From NCBI GenBank assembly GCA_945836565.1, contig CAMALN010000008.1, positions 1-18,700 of the forward strand: a DNA stretch of 18,700 bases, given 5' to 3'. The translations under genes were made by a program, and so were the position numbers. Below are positions 1-6,227 of the stretch, piece after piece. Position 1 is the stretch's first letter; the number at the start of each line of letters is the position of its first letter. The stretch is from an uncultured Lachnospiraceae bacterium. Its GTDB lineage: Bacteria > Bacillota > Clostridia > Lachnospirales > Lachnospiraceae. The notes below the pieces were generated by a model. That model was not told the origin of the DNA. It searched no databases and saw nothing but the letters and a program-made list of their open reading frames with translations.

Positions 1-13
1 AAAGGGGAAGGTT

Positions 14-781
14 ATGGCAATATTAGACAATAAGGAGAGATTGTGGATTGAATACAATCACTCTAAGACCAGCGCTGTAAGAGAACAGCTTATTGTAGAA
101 TATGTCCCATTGGTAAAGCTTGTTGCGGGCAGATTAAGCATATACTTAGGTTCAAATGTTGATTATGATGACTTGGTCAGCTATGGTGCCTTTGGACTTA
201 TTGATGCTATAGACAAGTTTGACTATAATAAGGGGATAAAATTTGAAACCTATGCAAGTCTTAGAATAAGAGGGGCCATTCTTGACCAAATCAGAAAAAT
301 GGATTGGATTCCGAGGTCTGTGAGACAAAAGCAAAAGGCTATAGATGCTGCTGTAACGGCACTTGAGCAAAGAGTGGGTCAGGACTATGATGATGACGAT
401 ATAGCAAGAGAGTTAGAAATATCTCCTGATGAATACGCAAACTGGCTTTCCATGACTAATGTATCAAATATTTCTTCTTTGGATGAGTATATGGAACAGG
501 GAAGTGAACCGTCAAATACATTGTCGGGTACGGCTTCGAAAAATGATCCGGAGAAGCTTATGGTTGAAAAGGAACAAAAGGAGGCTCTGCTCGAAGCACT
601 TGAGCTTTTGACCGATAAGGAAAAAACCGTAGTGATGCTGTATTATTATGAGGAGCTGACATTGAAAGAAATTTCTCAGGCAATGGAGGTTTCGGAGTCA
701 AGAGTATCTCAGCTGCATTCTAAGGCGTTGCGAAAGCTAAAGACAAAGCTGGAAGATAAATTTGTGTATTTTATGGGATAA
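14..781 (+). CDS. fliA: RNA polymerase sigma factor for flagellar genes (sigma-28, FliA/SigD/WhiG family)
   Basis: A 255-aa sigma-70 family protein of the size usual for sigma-28. Such factors direct RNA polymerase to late flagellar, chemotaxis and motility promoters. Region 2 is clear at about residues 25-106, with the stretch DYDDLVSYGAFGLIDAI followed by FDYNKGIKFETYASLRIRGA and the DQIRKMDWIPRSVR block, all characteristic of FliA/SigD. Region 3 follows (about 107-160). Region 4 with its helix-turn-helix is at about 192-250 (LTLKEISQAMEVSESRVSQL). There is no region 1.1, as expected. The start ATG follows GGGGAAGG. It is the first gene of the window; its upstream partners, probably the che/fla operon, are cut off. 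The next gene begins 29 bases after the stop. FliA is normally held inactive by the anti-sigma factor FlgM, which is not in the window. Family assignment is firm. Confidence 0.95.
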   Translation: MAILDNKERLWIEYNHSKTSAVREQLIVEYVPLVKLVAGRLSIYLGSNVDYDDLVSYGAFGLIDAIDKFDYNKGIKFETYASLRIRGAILDQIRKMDWIPRSVRQKQKAIDAAVTALEQRVGQDYDDDDIARELEISPDEYANWLSMTNVSNISSLDEYMEQGSEPSNTLSGTASKNDPEKLMVEKEQKEALLEALELLTDKEKTVVMLYYYEELTLKEISQAMEVSESRVSQLHSKALRKLKTKLEDKFVYFMG

Positions 782-810
782 TTGGCATTTTATTCAAGGA
801 GGTGTAGGAA

Positions 811-2412
811 ATGAAGTATAAGCATTCTTTTTTTCGGATAGAAATTAAAGAAGACGGGACATATCTTAACATATTTCCTGCATTGGCTGACGGAAAAAAA
901 CTTGAGCTAAAAGAGGTTATGGACTTTCTTGACATAAAGAAGATAGATTACAACATTAAGGTTGTTGAAAAAGCACTTACACTTGTTACACAAAAACCGG
1001 CAAGAATAAAGATATCAGACATACCGGCAGAGCCATTTGGCGAGAGTGCTGTAGTAAATGTTACTCCGGACAGGATGATTGCATACATAAGATTTTATCC
1101 GCCATCAACAGATGGCAAGCTTATGGATAAAAAGGAGATAATGTCTGAGCTCGAGCTCAAAAAAATAACATTTGGAATATCAGAGAAAGTAATAGATTTA
1201 TATATGAGCAATCGTCAATATTGTGCCAATATTCCTATTGCAAAAGGGGAAAAGCCTGTGCTGGCAAAGGATACTATTATAGAATATCTGTTTGATACAA
1301 AACCTTTGTCAAAGCCTGAAATGCTTGAGGATGGCAGTGTTGACTATCATAAGCTGAACCTTTTTACAAGAGTGGAAAAGGGCCAGAAGCTTGCAAAGCT
1401 AACGAAGCATGAGGATGGTATCAATGGAACAGATGTATATGGTAATGTTATAAGCACCACAAAGCCTAAAATATTGAAATTCAAGTACGGAAGAAATATT
1501 ACCGTGTCTGAGGACGGAACTGATCTTATAAGTGAGGTCGACGGTGATGTGACACTTACCAAGGATACCGTGTTTGTATCAGATACGTATAAGGTAGCGG
1601 CTGATGTTGATGCTTCAACAGGTGATATAGAATATGACGGCAGTATATTTATACAAGGAAATGTACGTACGGGCTTTACGGTAAAAGCAAAGGGAGATAT
1701 CCAGATAAACGGTGTAGTTGAAGGTGCAACAATCATTGCAGATGGAAATATTGTGATAAAACGTGGTGTCCAGGGAATGTCAAAGGGCAAGCTTGTTGCA
1801 GGTGGTGATTTAAGTGCGCAGTTTATAGAAAGTGCGAATCTGGATGTAGACGGCGATATAAATGCAGGCTCTATTCTACATAGCAAAATTATGTCACGCG
1901 GTAAGGTTGTGGTAAGCGGGAAAAAAGGCTTTATAGTAGGCGGAGAGATTATATGTGAAAATCTTGTTGAAGTGAATACGATTGGAAACAAGATGGAAAC
2001 CCAGACTGCTATTAAGGTAGGAGTGAAGCCTGAATTGATTGATGAGCTTAAAAACCTTGTTGCAGAGACTACTGAGATGAACAAAATTATTGAAGAAACA
2101 TCTTCATACCTGAATGTTTACAGAAGCAAGGTAAAAAAAGGTGTTAAGCTCACTCCTCAAAATATGAAGCAAATTAAAGAATATACAGGAAGGCTTTCGG
2201 AACTGGAAGAAGAAAAAAGTGCAAAGACAGCTCGAATGATGGAATTAAAGCATGAAATAGACGCCGGAAAAGCCGGCAGGATAAAGGTTTCAGGAGAGGT
2301 GTTTGTAGGAGTTTCTGTCTTTATTGCAAGTAAGATATACAATGTAAAGCAGCATATGTCACATTGTATGTTCAAAATATCTGAGGGTGAGATAGAAGCG
2401 GTATCTTTCTAG
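811..2412 (+). CDS. FapA/DUF342 family flagellar assembly protein A-like protein
   Basis: A 533-aa soluble protein with no signal peptide. The N-terminal part (about 1-235) is the mixed domain found in the FapA (formerly DUF342) family. Residues about 235-400 hold a series of short beta-helix-like repeats of the type GDIQINGVVEGATIIADGNI and KRGVQGMSKGKLVAGGDL, ending in a GKKGFIVGG turn. Residues about 410-490 are charged and predicted to form a coiled coil. In Vibrio, FapA influences polar flagellum assembly; in Clostridia members commonly lie next to fliA. The beta-helix resembles bactofilin and MinC polymer cores, so a scaffolding role is plausible but inferred. The start is supported by the Shine-Dalgarno AAGGAGGTG about 6 bases upstream of the ATG. 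It lies 29 bases after fliA and 36 bases before the next gene, consistent with one operon. Family is confident; exact role is not. Confidence 0.85.
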   Translation: MKYKHSFFRIEIKEDGTYLNIFPALADGKKLELKEVMDFLDIKKIDYNIKVVEKALTLVTQKPARIKISDIPAEPFGESAVVNVTPDRMIAYIRFYPPSTDGKLMDKKEIMSELELKKITFGISEKVIDLYMSNRQYCANIPIAKGEKPVLAKDTIIEYLFDTKPLSKPEMLEDGSVDYHKLNLFTRVEKGQKLAKLTKHEDGINGTDVYGNVISTTKPKILKFKYGRNITVSEDGTDLISEVDGDVTLTKDTVFVSDTYKVAADVDASTGDIEYDGSIFIQGNVRTGFTVKAKGDIQINGVVEGATIIADGNIVIKRGVQGMSKGKLVAGGDLSAQFIESANLDVDGDINAGSILHSKIMSRGKVVVSGKKGFIVGGEIICENLVEVNTIGNKMETQTAIKVGVKPELIDELKNLVAETTEMNKIIEETSSYLNVYRSKVKKGVKLTPQNMKQIKEYTGRLSELEEEKSAKTARMMELKHEIDAGKAGRIKVSGEVFVGVSVFIASKIYNVKQHMSHCMFKISEGEIEAVSF

Positions 2413-2448
2413 ATAGAAATTTTAGAAGGAAGATGTGAGGTGAGAAAT

Positions 2449-2748
2449 ATGATTACACCTATAGTTGCACAAAGCTCGGTTCCAATGGCTGCCATACAGC
2501 AAAACACAGATGCTCAGAGTACAATTAATACAAGCATTGCTGTGCAGAAGGTGCAGGAAAAGGAAAGGGAACAGAAGGAAACTGTTATTAAAAAGGATGA
2601 GGCTGTATTCTATGAACAGCATCATGATGCAAAAGAAGAAGGCAGGAATAAATACCGGAATCTTTACAATAATAAAAAGAAAAAAACAAAGACCGAAAAT
2701 CAAAATACACCTGAGGTAAACAGAGTGAATTTTGATATTAAGCTTTAG
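2449..2748 (+). CDS. Small basic protein of unknown function in the flagellar operon
   Basis: I do not recognise this as a named family. It encodes 99 aa if the ATG preceded by GAGGTGA (2437-2443, 5-base spacing) is the start; an in-frame GTG three codons earlier (2440) is an alternative. There is no signal peptide or membrane segment. The N-terminus is uncharged and rich in Ala, Gln, Thr and Ser. The middle is helical and highly charged (KVQEKEREQKETVIKK). The C-terminal third is strongly basic with KNLYNN-like turns and a KKKKTK run, and the protein ends in a short hydrophobic FDIKL motif. It lies between the FapA-like gene and the SwrB-like gene, so a link to flagellar assembly is guilt by association. 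Its stop codon falls inside a perfect 14-bp tandem duplication. The low-complexity central region suggests intrinsic disorder. Confidence 0.7.
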   Translation: MITPIVAQSSVPMAAIQQNTDAQSTINTSIAVQKVQEKEREQKETVIKKDEAVFYEQHHDAKEEGRNKYRNLYNNKKKKTKTENQNTPEVNRVNFDIKL

Positions 2749-2770
2749 TAAATCAACTTTAGTAAATCAA
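2743..2770 (+). repeat. Perfect 14-bp tandem duplication spanning a stop codon
   Basis: The unit CTTTAGTAAATCAA occurs at 2743-2756 and again, without gap or mismatch, at 2757-2770. The first copy contains the last codon and TAG stop of the small basic protein gene. The second copy fills most of the spacer before the Shine-Dalgarno of the next gene. It looks like a slippage duplication that lengthened the intergenic spacer without changing the protein. Confidence 0.95.
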
Positions 2771-2784
2771 CAAGGAGAAGAAAA

Positions 2785-3423
2785 ATGTCACCAGTAGTAA
2801 TAACACTTATAATTATAGGACTTGCTTTGATTATTGTAAGCTATGTATTTGCAGCAAAGCTTGAAGGAAAAAAAGAAGATGAAACAATTATACGTATACC
2901 TGAGGAGCTTTCTGAGGAGCAAAAGAACAGGATACAGAAAATGATTGATGATTATATGAATGAAAAGATTGATGCAAGACTTGCGGATATCGAGTCTGAT
3001 TTTTCCAAGATAGTGAATGAGAAAACCTTGGCACTGGGAGATTATGCAGTTACCGTAAATGAAGAAATAGACAAGAATCATAAGGAAGTAATGTTCCTGT
3101 ATAATATGCTTGCTGACAAGCAGAAGGAAATAATGACTACTGCAACCATGGTTGATGATTACAGAAAGGACATTGAAAAATTTGTAGAGGCTAATCATTT
3201 GGTTGTAAAGAGAAATGATGAGGACGAGGAGCTTGAAGAAGTAATAAGAGAGATTGAGGATGATACAGAGGCTGAGCAGTCAACAGTAAGTGACTGCAAT
3301 AACGATATTATCCTGGAGCTTCACAAGCAGGGACTCAGTATACTGGAAATTGCTAAACAGCTTGGTCTCGGAGTAGGAGAGGTTAAGTTGGTTGTAGACT
3401 TATATCAAGGAGAACAAAGGTAA
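2785..3423 (+). CDS. SwrB-like membrane-anchored coiled-coil protein (DUF6115-type)
   Basis: A 212-aa protein. Residues about 4-24 form one hydrophobic membrane segment (VVITLIIIGLALIIVSYVF). Residues about 40-140 are long, charged and helical, probably coiled coil. Residues about 145-165 are very acidic. The C-terminal 35 residues (ILELHKQGLSILEIAKQLGL, then a GVGEVKLVVDLY segment) form a helix-turn-helix-like motif. This layout and its position between sigD and rpsB match SwrB (YlxL) of Bacillus subtilis, which promotes flagellar export apparatus assembly and swarming. The assignment rests on architecture and synteny, not on alignment. The ATG follows AAGGAG with good spacing. The stop overlaps the start of the next gene (TAATG), so the two are probably translationally coupled. 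Alternative: a generic HTH-tail membrane protein unrelated to SwrB. Confidence 0.7.
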   Translation: MSPVVITLIIIGLALIIVSYVFAAKLEGKKEDETIIRIPEELSEEQKNRIQKMIDDYMNEKIDARLADIESDFSKIVNEKTLALGDYAVTVNEEIDKNHKEVMFLYNMLADKQKEIMTTATMVDDYRKDIEKFVEANHLVVKRNDEDEELEEVIREIEDDTEAEQSTVSDCNNDIILELHKQGLSILEIAKQLGLGVGEVKLVVDLYQGEQR

Positions 3424-4013
3424 TGAATATGAAGGATTTTTTAAGAGGACTTGGAGCCGGTATTATTTTTTCGGCATTGATAATGCTCGTCGCATATATG
3501 ACATCCGGAAGCTATAGGATATCTGATGCTGAGATAATAAAAAGAGCTGAGAAGCTTGGTATGGTTATGCAGGATAAGCCGATTGTTGCTGAGGATGATG
3601 ATACTGCGGATGTAGCACTGTCTACAGCAGAAGGAGCTACCGAGGCAACGACAGAAGCAACAACAGAAGCAAGCACAGAAGGAACTACTGAGGCAACAAC
3701 AGAAGCAACAGAAGGAACTACTGAGGCAACAACAGAAGCAACAGAAGGAACTACTGAGGTAACAACCGAGGTAAATTCTACAGACATAGCTACGGATTAT
3801 ATAACAGCAGAGATTACTGTATCAAAGGGTATGAATTCTGAGCAGATAGCTAAGCTTGTTCAGGATGCCGGCATAATAGATGATTATATGGAATTTGACA
3901 GATATCTTAATGAAAATGGATATTCAAATATGTTGAGTGTTAATACATTTAAGCTGAATAGCAATATGAGCTATGAAGAGATTGCAAAAGAGCTTACAAA
4001 GGGTGATAGATAA
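3423..4013 (+). CDS. Single-pass membrane protein with Thr/Glu repeat stalk and MltG-like (YceG N-terminal) domain
   Basis: A 196-aa protein. Residues about 8-26 form a membrane segment (LGAGIIFSALIMLVAYM). Residues about 70-117 are an almost pure Thr/Glu/Ala stalk built from an 11-residue unit EGTTEATTEAT. Residues about 130-196 resemble the LysM-like subdomain at the start of endolytic transglycosylase MltG: ITVSKGMNSEQIAKLVQDAG, then a F-x-x-YL-x-x-NGY segment and MSYEEIAKELTKG. The catalytic domain of MltG is absent, so the protein is probably not a lytic enzyme; it may bind peptidoglycan or localise something at the wall through a long flexible stalk. The start overlaps the preceding stop, and AAGGAG lies about 9 bases upstream. 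It is the last gene before the rpsB promoter, with no obvious terminator in between, so some read-through into rpsB is possible. Domain call is moderate. Confidence 0.7.
   Translation: MNMKDFLRGLGAGIIFSALIMLVAYMTSGSYRISDAEIIKRAEKLGMVMQDKPIVAEDDDTADVALSTAEGATEATTEATTEASTEGTTEATTEATEGTTEATTEATEGTTEVTTEVNSTDIATDYITAEITVSKGMNSEQIAKLVQDAGIIDDYMEFDRYLNENGYSNMLSVNTFKLNSNMSYEEIAKELTKGDR
3678..3776 (+). repeat. 33-bp in-frame tandem repeat coding for the Thr/Glu stalk
   Basis: A 33-bp unit coding EGTTEATTEAT is present as two identical copies (3678-3710 and 3711-3743) followed by a diverged partial third copy from 3744. Degenerate versions of the shorter GCAACAACAGAA motif extend upstream to about 3640. 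The unit is a multiple of three, so copy-number change would lengthen or shorten the stalk without a frameshift. Confidence 0.9.
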
Positions 4014-4021
4014 AAAAGTGC

Positions 4022-4050
4022 TTGTCAAGTGCTGAAAATTATGTTAATAT
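4022..4050 (+). promoter_or_regulatory. Extended -10 sigma-A promoter for rpsB-tsf
   Basis: TTGTCA at 4022-4027 matches the -35 consensus at 5 of 6 positions. After 17 bases comes TAATAT at 4045-4050, with the TG of an extended -10 at 4042-4043. The expected transcription start is near 4057, just upstream of the folded leader. It starts 9 bases after the stop of the preceding gene, so rpsB has its own promoter. Confidence 0.7.
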
Positions 4051-4056
4051 CGCCTT

Positions 4057-4202
4057 TGTGTGATTTGAGTGAAATATGTATCACTCTGCCCTGTGAGTAT
4101 TTTCCACAGGAGTAAATCATGTGAGTGGATTGGCAGGGGGTGCCATAGACGCGATGGTCCTTGCCCGTGTATTATTACAATAAGCTCACAGAAGAAAGAA
4201 CC
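4057..4202 (+). ncRNA. Candidate structured rpsB leader RNA (three-way junction plus bulged hairpin domain)
   Basis: The sequence between the promoter and the rpsB ribosome binding site can fold into two adjacent domains. Domain A: helix P1 4061-4066/4114-4119 (UGAUUU with AAAUCA) encloses P2 4067-4072/4081-4086 (GAGUGA with UCACUC) and P3 4090-4095/4105-4110 (CCUGUG with CACAGG), giving a three-way junction. Domain B: helix P5 4121-4126/4184-4189 (GUGAGU with GCUCAC, one GU) encloses P4 4132-4138/4159-4165 (GGCAGGG with CCUUGCC, one GU), a 3-base bulge at 4139-4141, and a terminal helix 4142-4146/4154-4158 with loop AGACGCG. One base separates the domains. Autogenous control by S2 through such a leader is known for rpsB in gamma-proteobacteria; that this leader does the same is inference. 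I do not recognise it as a named RNA family. Confidence 0.65.
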
Positions 4203-4214
4203 AGGAGGTATATT

Positions 4215-4940
4215 ATGAGCGTTATTTCAATGAAGCAGTTACTCGAGGCAGGTGTTCATTTTGGACATCAGACAAGAAGATGGAATCCTAAGATGGCTGA
4301 GTATATCTATACTGAGCGTAACGGAATCTACATCATTGACCTTCAGAAGTCAGTAGGAAAGGTTGATGAGGCATATGAGGCTATCAAGAATTGTGTAGCT
4401 GATGGCGGCAAGATTCTTTTTGTTGGTACTAAAAAGCAGGCACAGGATTCAATCAAGTCAGAGGCATTAAGATGTGGTATGTACTACGTTAACGAGAGAT
4501 GGTTAGGTGGTATGCTCACAAACTTTAAGACCATTCAGACAAGAATCGAGAAGCTTAAGAAGTATGAGCAGATGGAGGCAGAAGGCACATTTGCACAGTA
4601 CACAAAGAAGGAAGTTATAGAGTTCAAGAAGGAGTGGGAGAAGCTTGAGGCTAATCTCGGCGGTATCAAGGATATGAAGTCCATTCCTGATATGATATTT
4701 ATCGTAGATCCTCGCAAGGAGAGAAACTGCGTACAGGAGGCACATTCACTTGGTATTCCTCTTGTTGGTATAGCTGATACAAACTGTGATCCTGAGGAGC
4801 TTGATTATGTTATCCCGGGTAACGATGATGCAATCAGAGCCGTAAAGCTTATCGTAGCAAAGATGGCAGATGCTGTTATCGAGGCAAACCAGGGAGCAGA
4901 CGCAGTTGTAGAGGAAGAGGAAGAGGCTACTGAGGAGTAG
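4215..4940 (+). CDS. rpsB: Small ribosomal subunit protein S2
   Basis: Encodes 241 aa, typical for bacterial S2, a late-binding 30S protein needed for S1 binding and mRNA docking. Diagnostic stretches are [20 protein letters not shown] near the N-terminus, [23 protein letters not shown], the coiled-coil region around residues 105-150, and [19 protein letters not shown] followed by [15 protein letters not shown]. The tail is very acidic (about residues 226-241), a common but variable feature. The start chosen is the ATG at 4215, with AGGAGG at 4203-4208 and normal spacing. An in-frame TTG at 4161 would add 18 residues that are not part of the S2 family, and it lies inside a predicted leader helix, so it was rejected. 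It is followed 32 bases later by tsf, the standard bacterial pairing. Confidence 0.98.
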   Translation: MSVISMKQLLEAGVHFGHQTRRWNPKMAEYIYTERNGIYIIDLQKSVGKVDEAYEAIKNCVADGGKILFVGTKKQAQDSIKSEALRCGMYYVNERWLGGMLTNFKTIQTRIEKLKKYEQMEAEGTFAQYTKKEVIEFKKEWEKLEANLGGIKDMKSIPDMIFIVDPRKERNCVQEAHSLGIPLVGIADTNCDPEELDYVIPGNDDAIRAVKLIVAKMADAVIEANQGADAVVEEEEEATEE

Positions 4941-4972
4941 TTTTGTATTTGGATTTATAGGAGGATATATAC

Positions 4973-6058
4973 ATGGCAGCTATTTCAGCTAGTATGGTTA
5001 AGGAGTTGAGAGAGCTCACAGGTGCCGGAATGATGGATTGTAAGAAGGCACTTGCAGAGACTGATGGAAATATGGAAGCAGCAGTAGAGGTACTTCGTAA
5101 GAGTGGTGCAGCTAAGGCTGAGAAGAAGGCAAGCAGAATCGCTGCAGAGGGTATCTGCCGTTCAGCAGTTAATGGTACAACAGGTGTTGTTGTAGAGGTT
5201 AACTCGGAGACAGACTTCGTTGCAAAGAACGAGGTATTCCAGACATTTGTTCAGTCTATAGCTGATCAGGCACTTACATCATCACTTGTTGGTGGTAAGG
5301 ATGGCGAGGATGTTGAGGCACTTCTTGGTGAGAACGGACTTAAGGATGCTCTCGTAGAGAAGACTGCAACAATTGGTGAGAAGTTATCTTTCCGTAGATT
5401 TGAGAAGATTTCCGGTGATGCAGTTGTAGACTACCTGCATGGTAATGGCAGAATCGGCGTTCTTGTTGCAGGTATGGGTGCAAATGATGATGCTGCTAAG
5501 GAAGCACTTAAGAATGTAGCTATGCAGATTGCAGCTATGAATCCGGAGTATATCAGCAGAGCAGATATTTCAGCGGATGCTATGGCTAAGATAAAGGAAA
5601 TCACTGTTGATAGTGCATTAAATGCACCTGATACACTTCCTAAGCCAATCTTAATGAAGTTAATTGACAAGGCTTGTGCAGGAGTATGGAGTGCTGAGGA
5701 TGTAGCAATCTACGAAGAGAAGAAGAGCAATATGAACTTCTTGTTCAACTTCCTTTCATCAGAGGCTAAGTCTCAGTTAGCTGAGCTTGCTATGGCTGAC
5801 AAGGAAACAATTGTTGCTGATAAGATATTCAATGGTCTTGTTGAGGGACGTATTTCTAAGCAGGTTAAGGAAATCAGTCTTCTGGATCAGGTTTATGTTA
5901 AGGCTGAGGATGGAAAGCAGACAGTGGCCAAGTATCTTGAGTCAGTTAATAAGAACCTTTCAATCGCTAAGTTTGTTCGTTTCGAAGTTGGTGAGGGTAT
6001 GGAGAAGAAGAATGAAGACTTTGCAGCTGAGGTTGCAGCTCAGATGGCCGGAAAGTAA
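4973..6058 (+). CDS. tsf: Elongation factor Ts, with a long insertion in the coiled-coil region
   Basis: The 361-aa nucleotide exchange factor for EF-Tu. The N-terminal UBA-like domain ([20 protein letters not shown]) and the EF-Tu-contacting TDFVAKN motif (residues 80-86) are intact. [11 protein letters not shown] and the C-terminal [22 protein letters not shown] module are also conserved. Escherichia coli EF-Ts is 283 aa. Most of the excess here lies between PEYISR (191-196) and VEGR (290-293): about 103 residues against about 42 in E. coli, roughly 60 extra, in the coiled-coil subdomain. The reading frame is open and the flanking motifs align, so this is an insertion, not a frameshift. Shine-Dalgarno AGGAGG sits at 4959-4964. 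It is co-transcribed with rpsB and ends at a strong terminator. Confidence 0.97.
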   Translation: MAAISASMVKELRELTGAGMMDCKKALAETDGNMEAAVEVLRKSGAAKAEKKASRIAAEGICRSAVNGTTGVVVEVNSETDFVAKNEVFQTFVQSIADQALTSSLVGGKDGEDVEALLGENGLKDALVEKTATIGEKLSFRRFEKISGDAVVDYLHGNGRIGVLVAGMGANDDAAKEALKNVAMQIAAMNPEYISRADISADAMAKIKEITVDSALNAPDTLPKPILMKLIDKACAGVWSAEDVAIYEEKKSNMNFLFNFLSSEAKSQLAELAMADKETIVADKIFNGLVEGRISKQVKEISLLDQVYVKAEDGKQTVAKYLESVNKNLSIAKFVRFEVGEGMEKKNEDFAAEVAAQMAGK

Positions 6059-6080
6059 TTTGATACTTTGAAGAATCAGT

Positions 6081-6107
6081 GGGATGCCGTTTTGGCATCC
6101 CTTTTTT
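6081..6107 (+). terminator. Intrinsic terminator after tsf
   Basis: A perfect 8-bp stem, GGGATGCC (6081-6088) with GGCATCCC (6094-6101), has a GTTTT loop and is followed directly by six T residues (6102-6107). It closes the rpsB-tsf transcript 22 bases after the tsf stop. Confidence 0.95.
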
Positions 6108-6131
6108 GTACATATATTGCTAAAAGTTTCC

Positions 6132-6160
6132 TTGTTTATATACCTGTAATGTGCTAGAAT
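6132..6160 (+). promoter_or_regulatory. Probable promoter for the ldhA operon
   Basis: TTGTTT (6132-6137), a 17-base spacer, and TAGAAT (6155-6160) preceded by TG at 6152-6153 form an extended -10 promoter. A perfect TATAAT also occurs at 6189-6194 but lacks a recognisable -35, so it may be a second, weaker or regulated start. No full Rex-type operator (TTGTTAA-N4-TTAACAA) is visible. Confidence 0.55.
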
Positions 6161-6227
6161 GATATATGTATAAAATATGTAAAATTGGTATAATAATATG
6201 TATTATCAAAGTGGGAGGATACTGATT

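Noticed and set aside
1347..2084. Long open frame of 245 codons on the minus strand
   Set aside because: It lies entirely within the FapA-like gene, has low-complexity Ser/Pro/Ile content, and no ribosome binding site; it is a shadow frame.
3512..3787. Minus-strand frame with repeated Val/Ala/Ser units
   Set aside because: Its repeats are only the complement of the Thr/Glu minisatellite in the real gene.
4014..4040. Terminator between the motility genes and rpsB
   Set aside because: Only a direct repeat AAGTGCT and a tiny CTTG/CAAG palindrome are present, with no stem plus T-run.
4161..4214. In-frame TTG extension of rpsB adding 18 residues
   Set aside because: The added residues are not part of S2, the TTG has no ribosome binding site and lies in a predicted leader helix; the ATG at 4215 has AGGAGG.
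5787..6071. 94-codon plus-strand frame inside tsf
   Set aside because: Overlaps conserved EF-Ts coding in another frame and has no ribosome binding site.
6198..6227. ATG start for ldhA ten codons upstream
   Set aside because: It lies before the Shine-Dalgarno GGGAGGA, and the added residues do not match LdhA.
6110..6227. Rex (redox) operator in front of ldhA
   Set aside because: Only a half-site-like TTGTTTA is seen; no inverted TTAACAA arm at the required distance.
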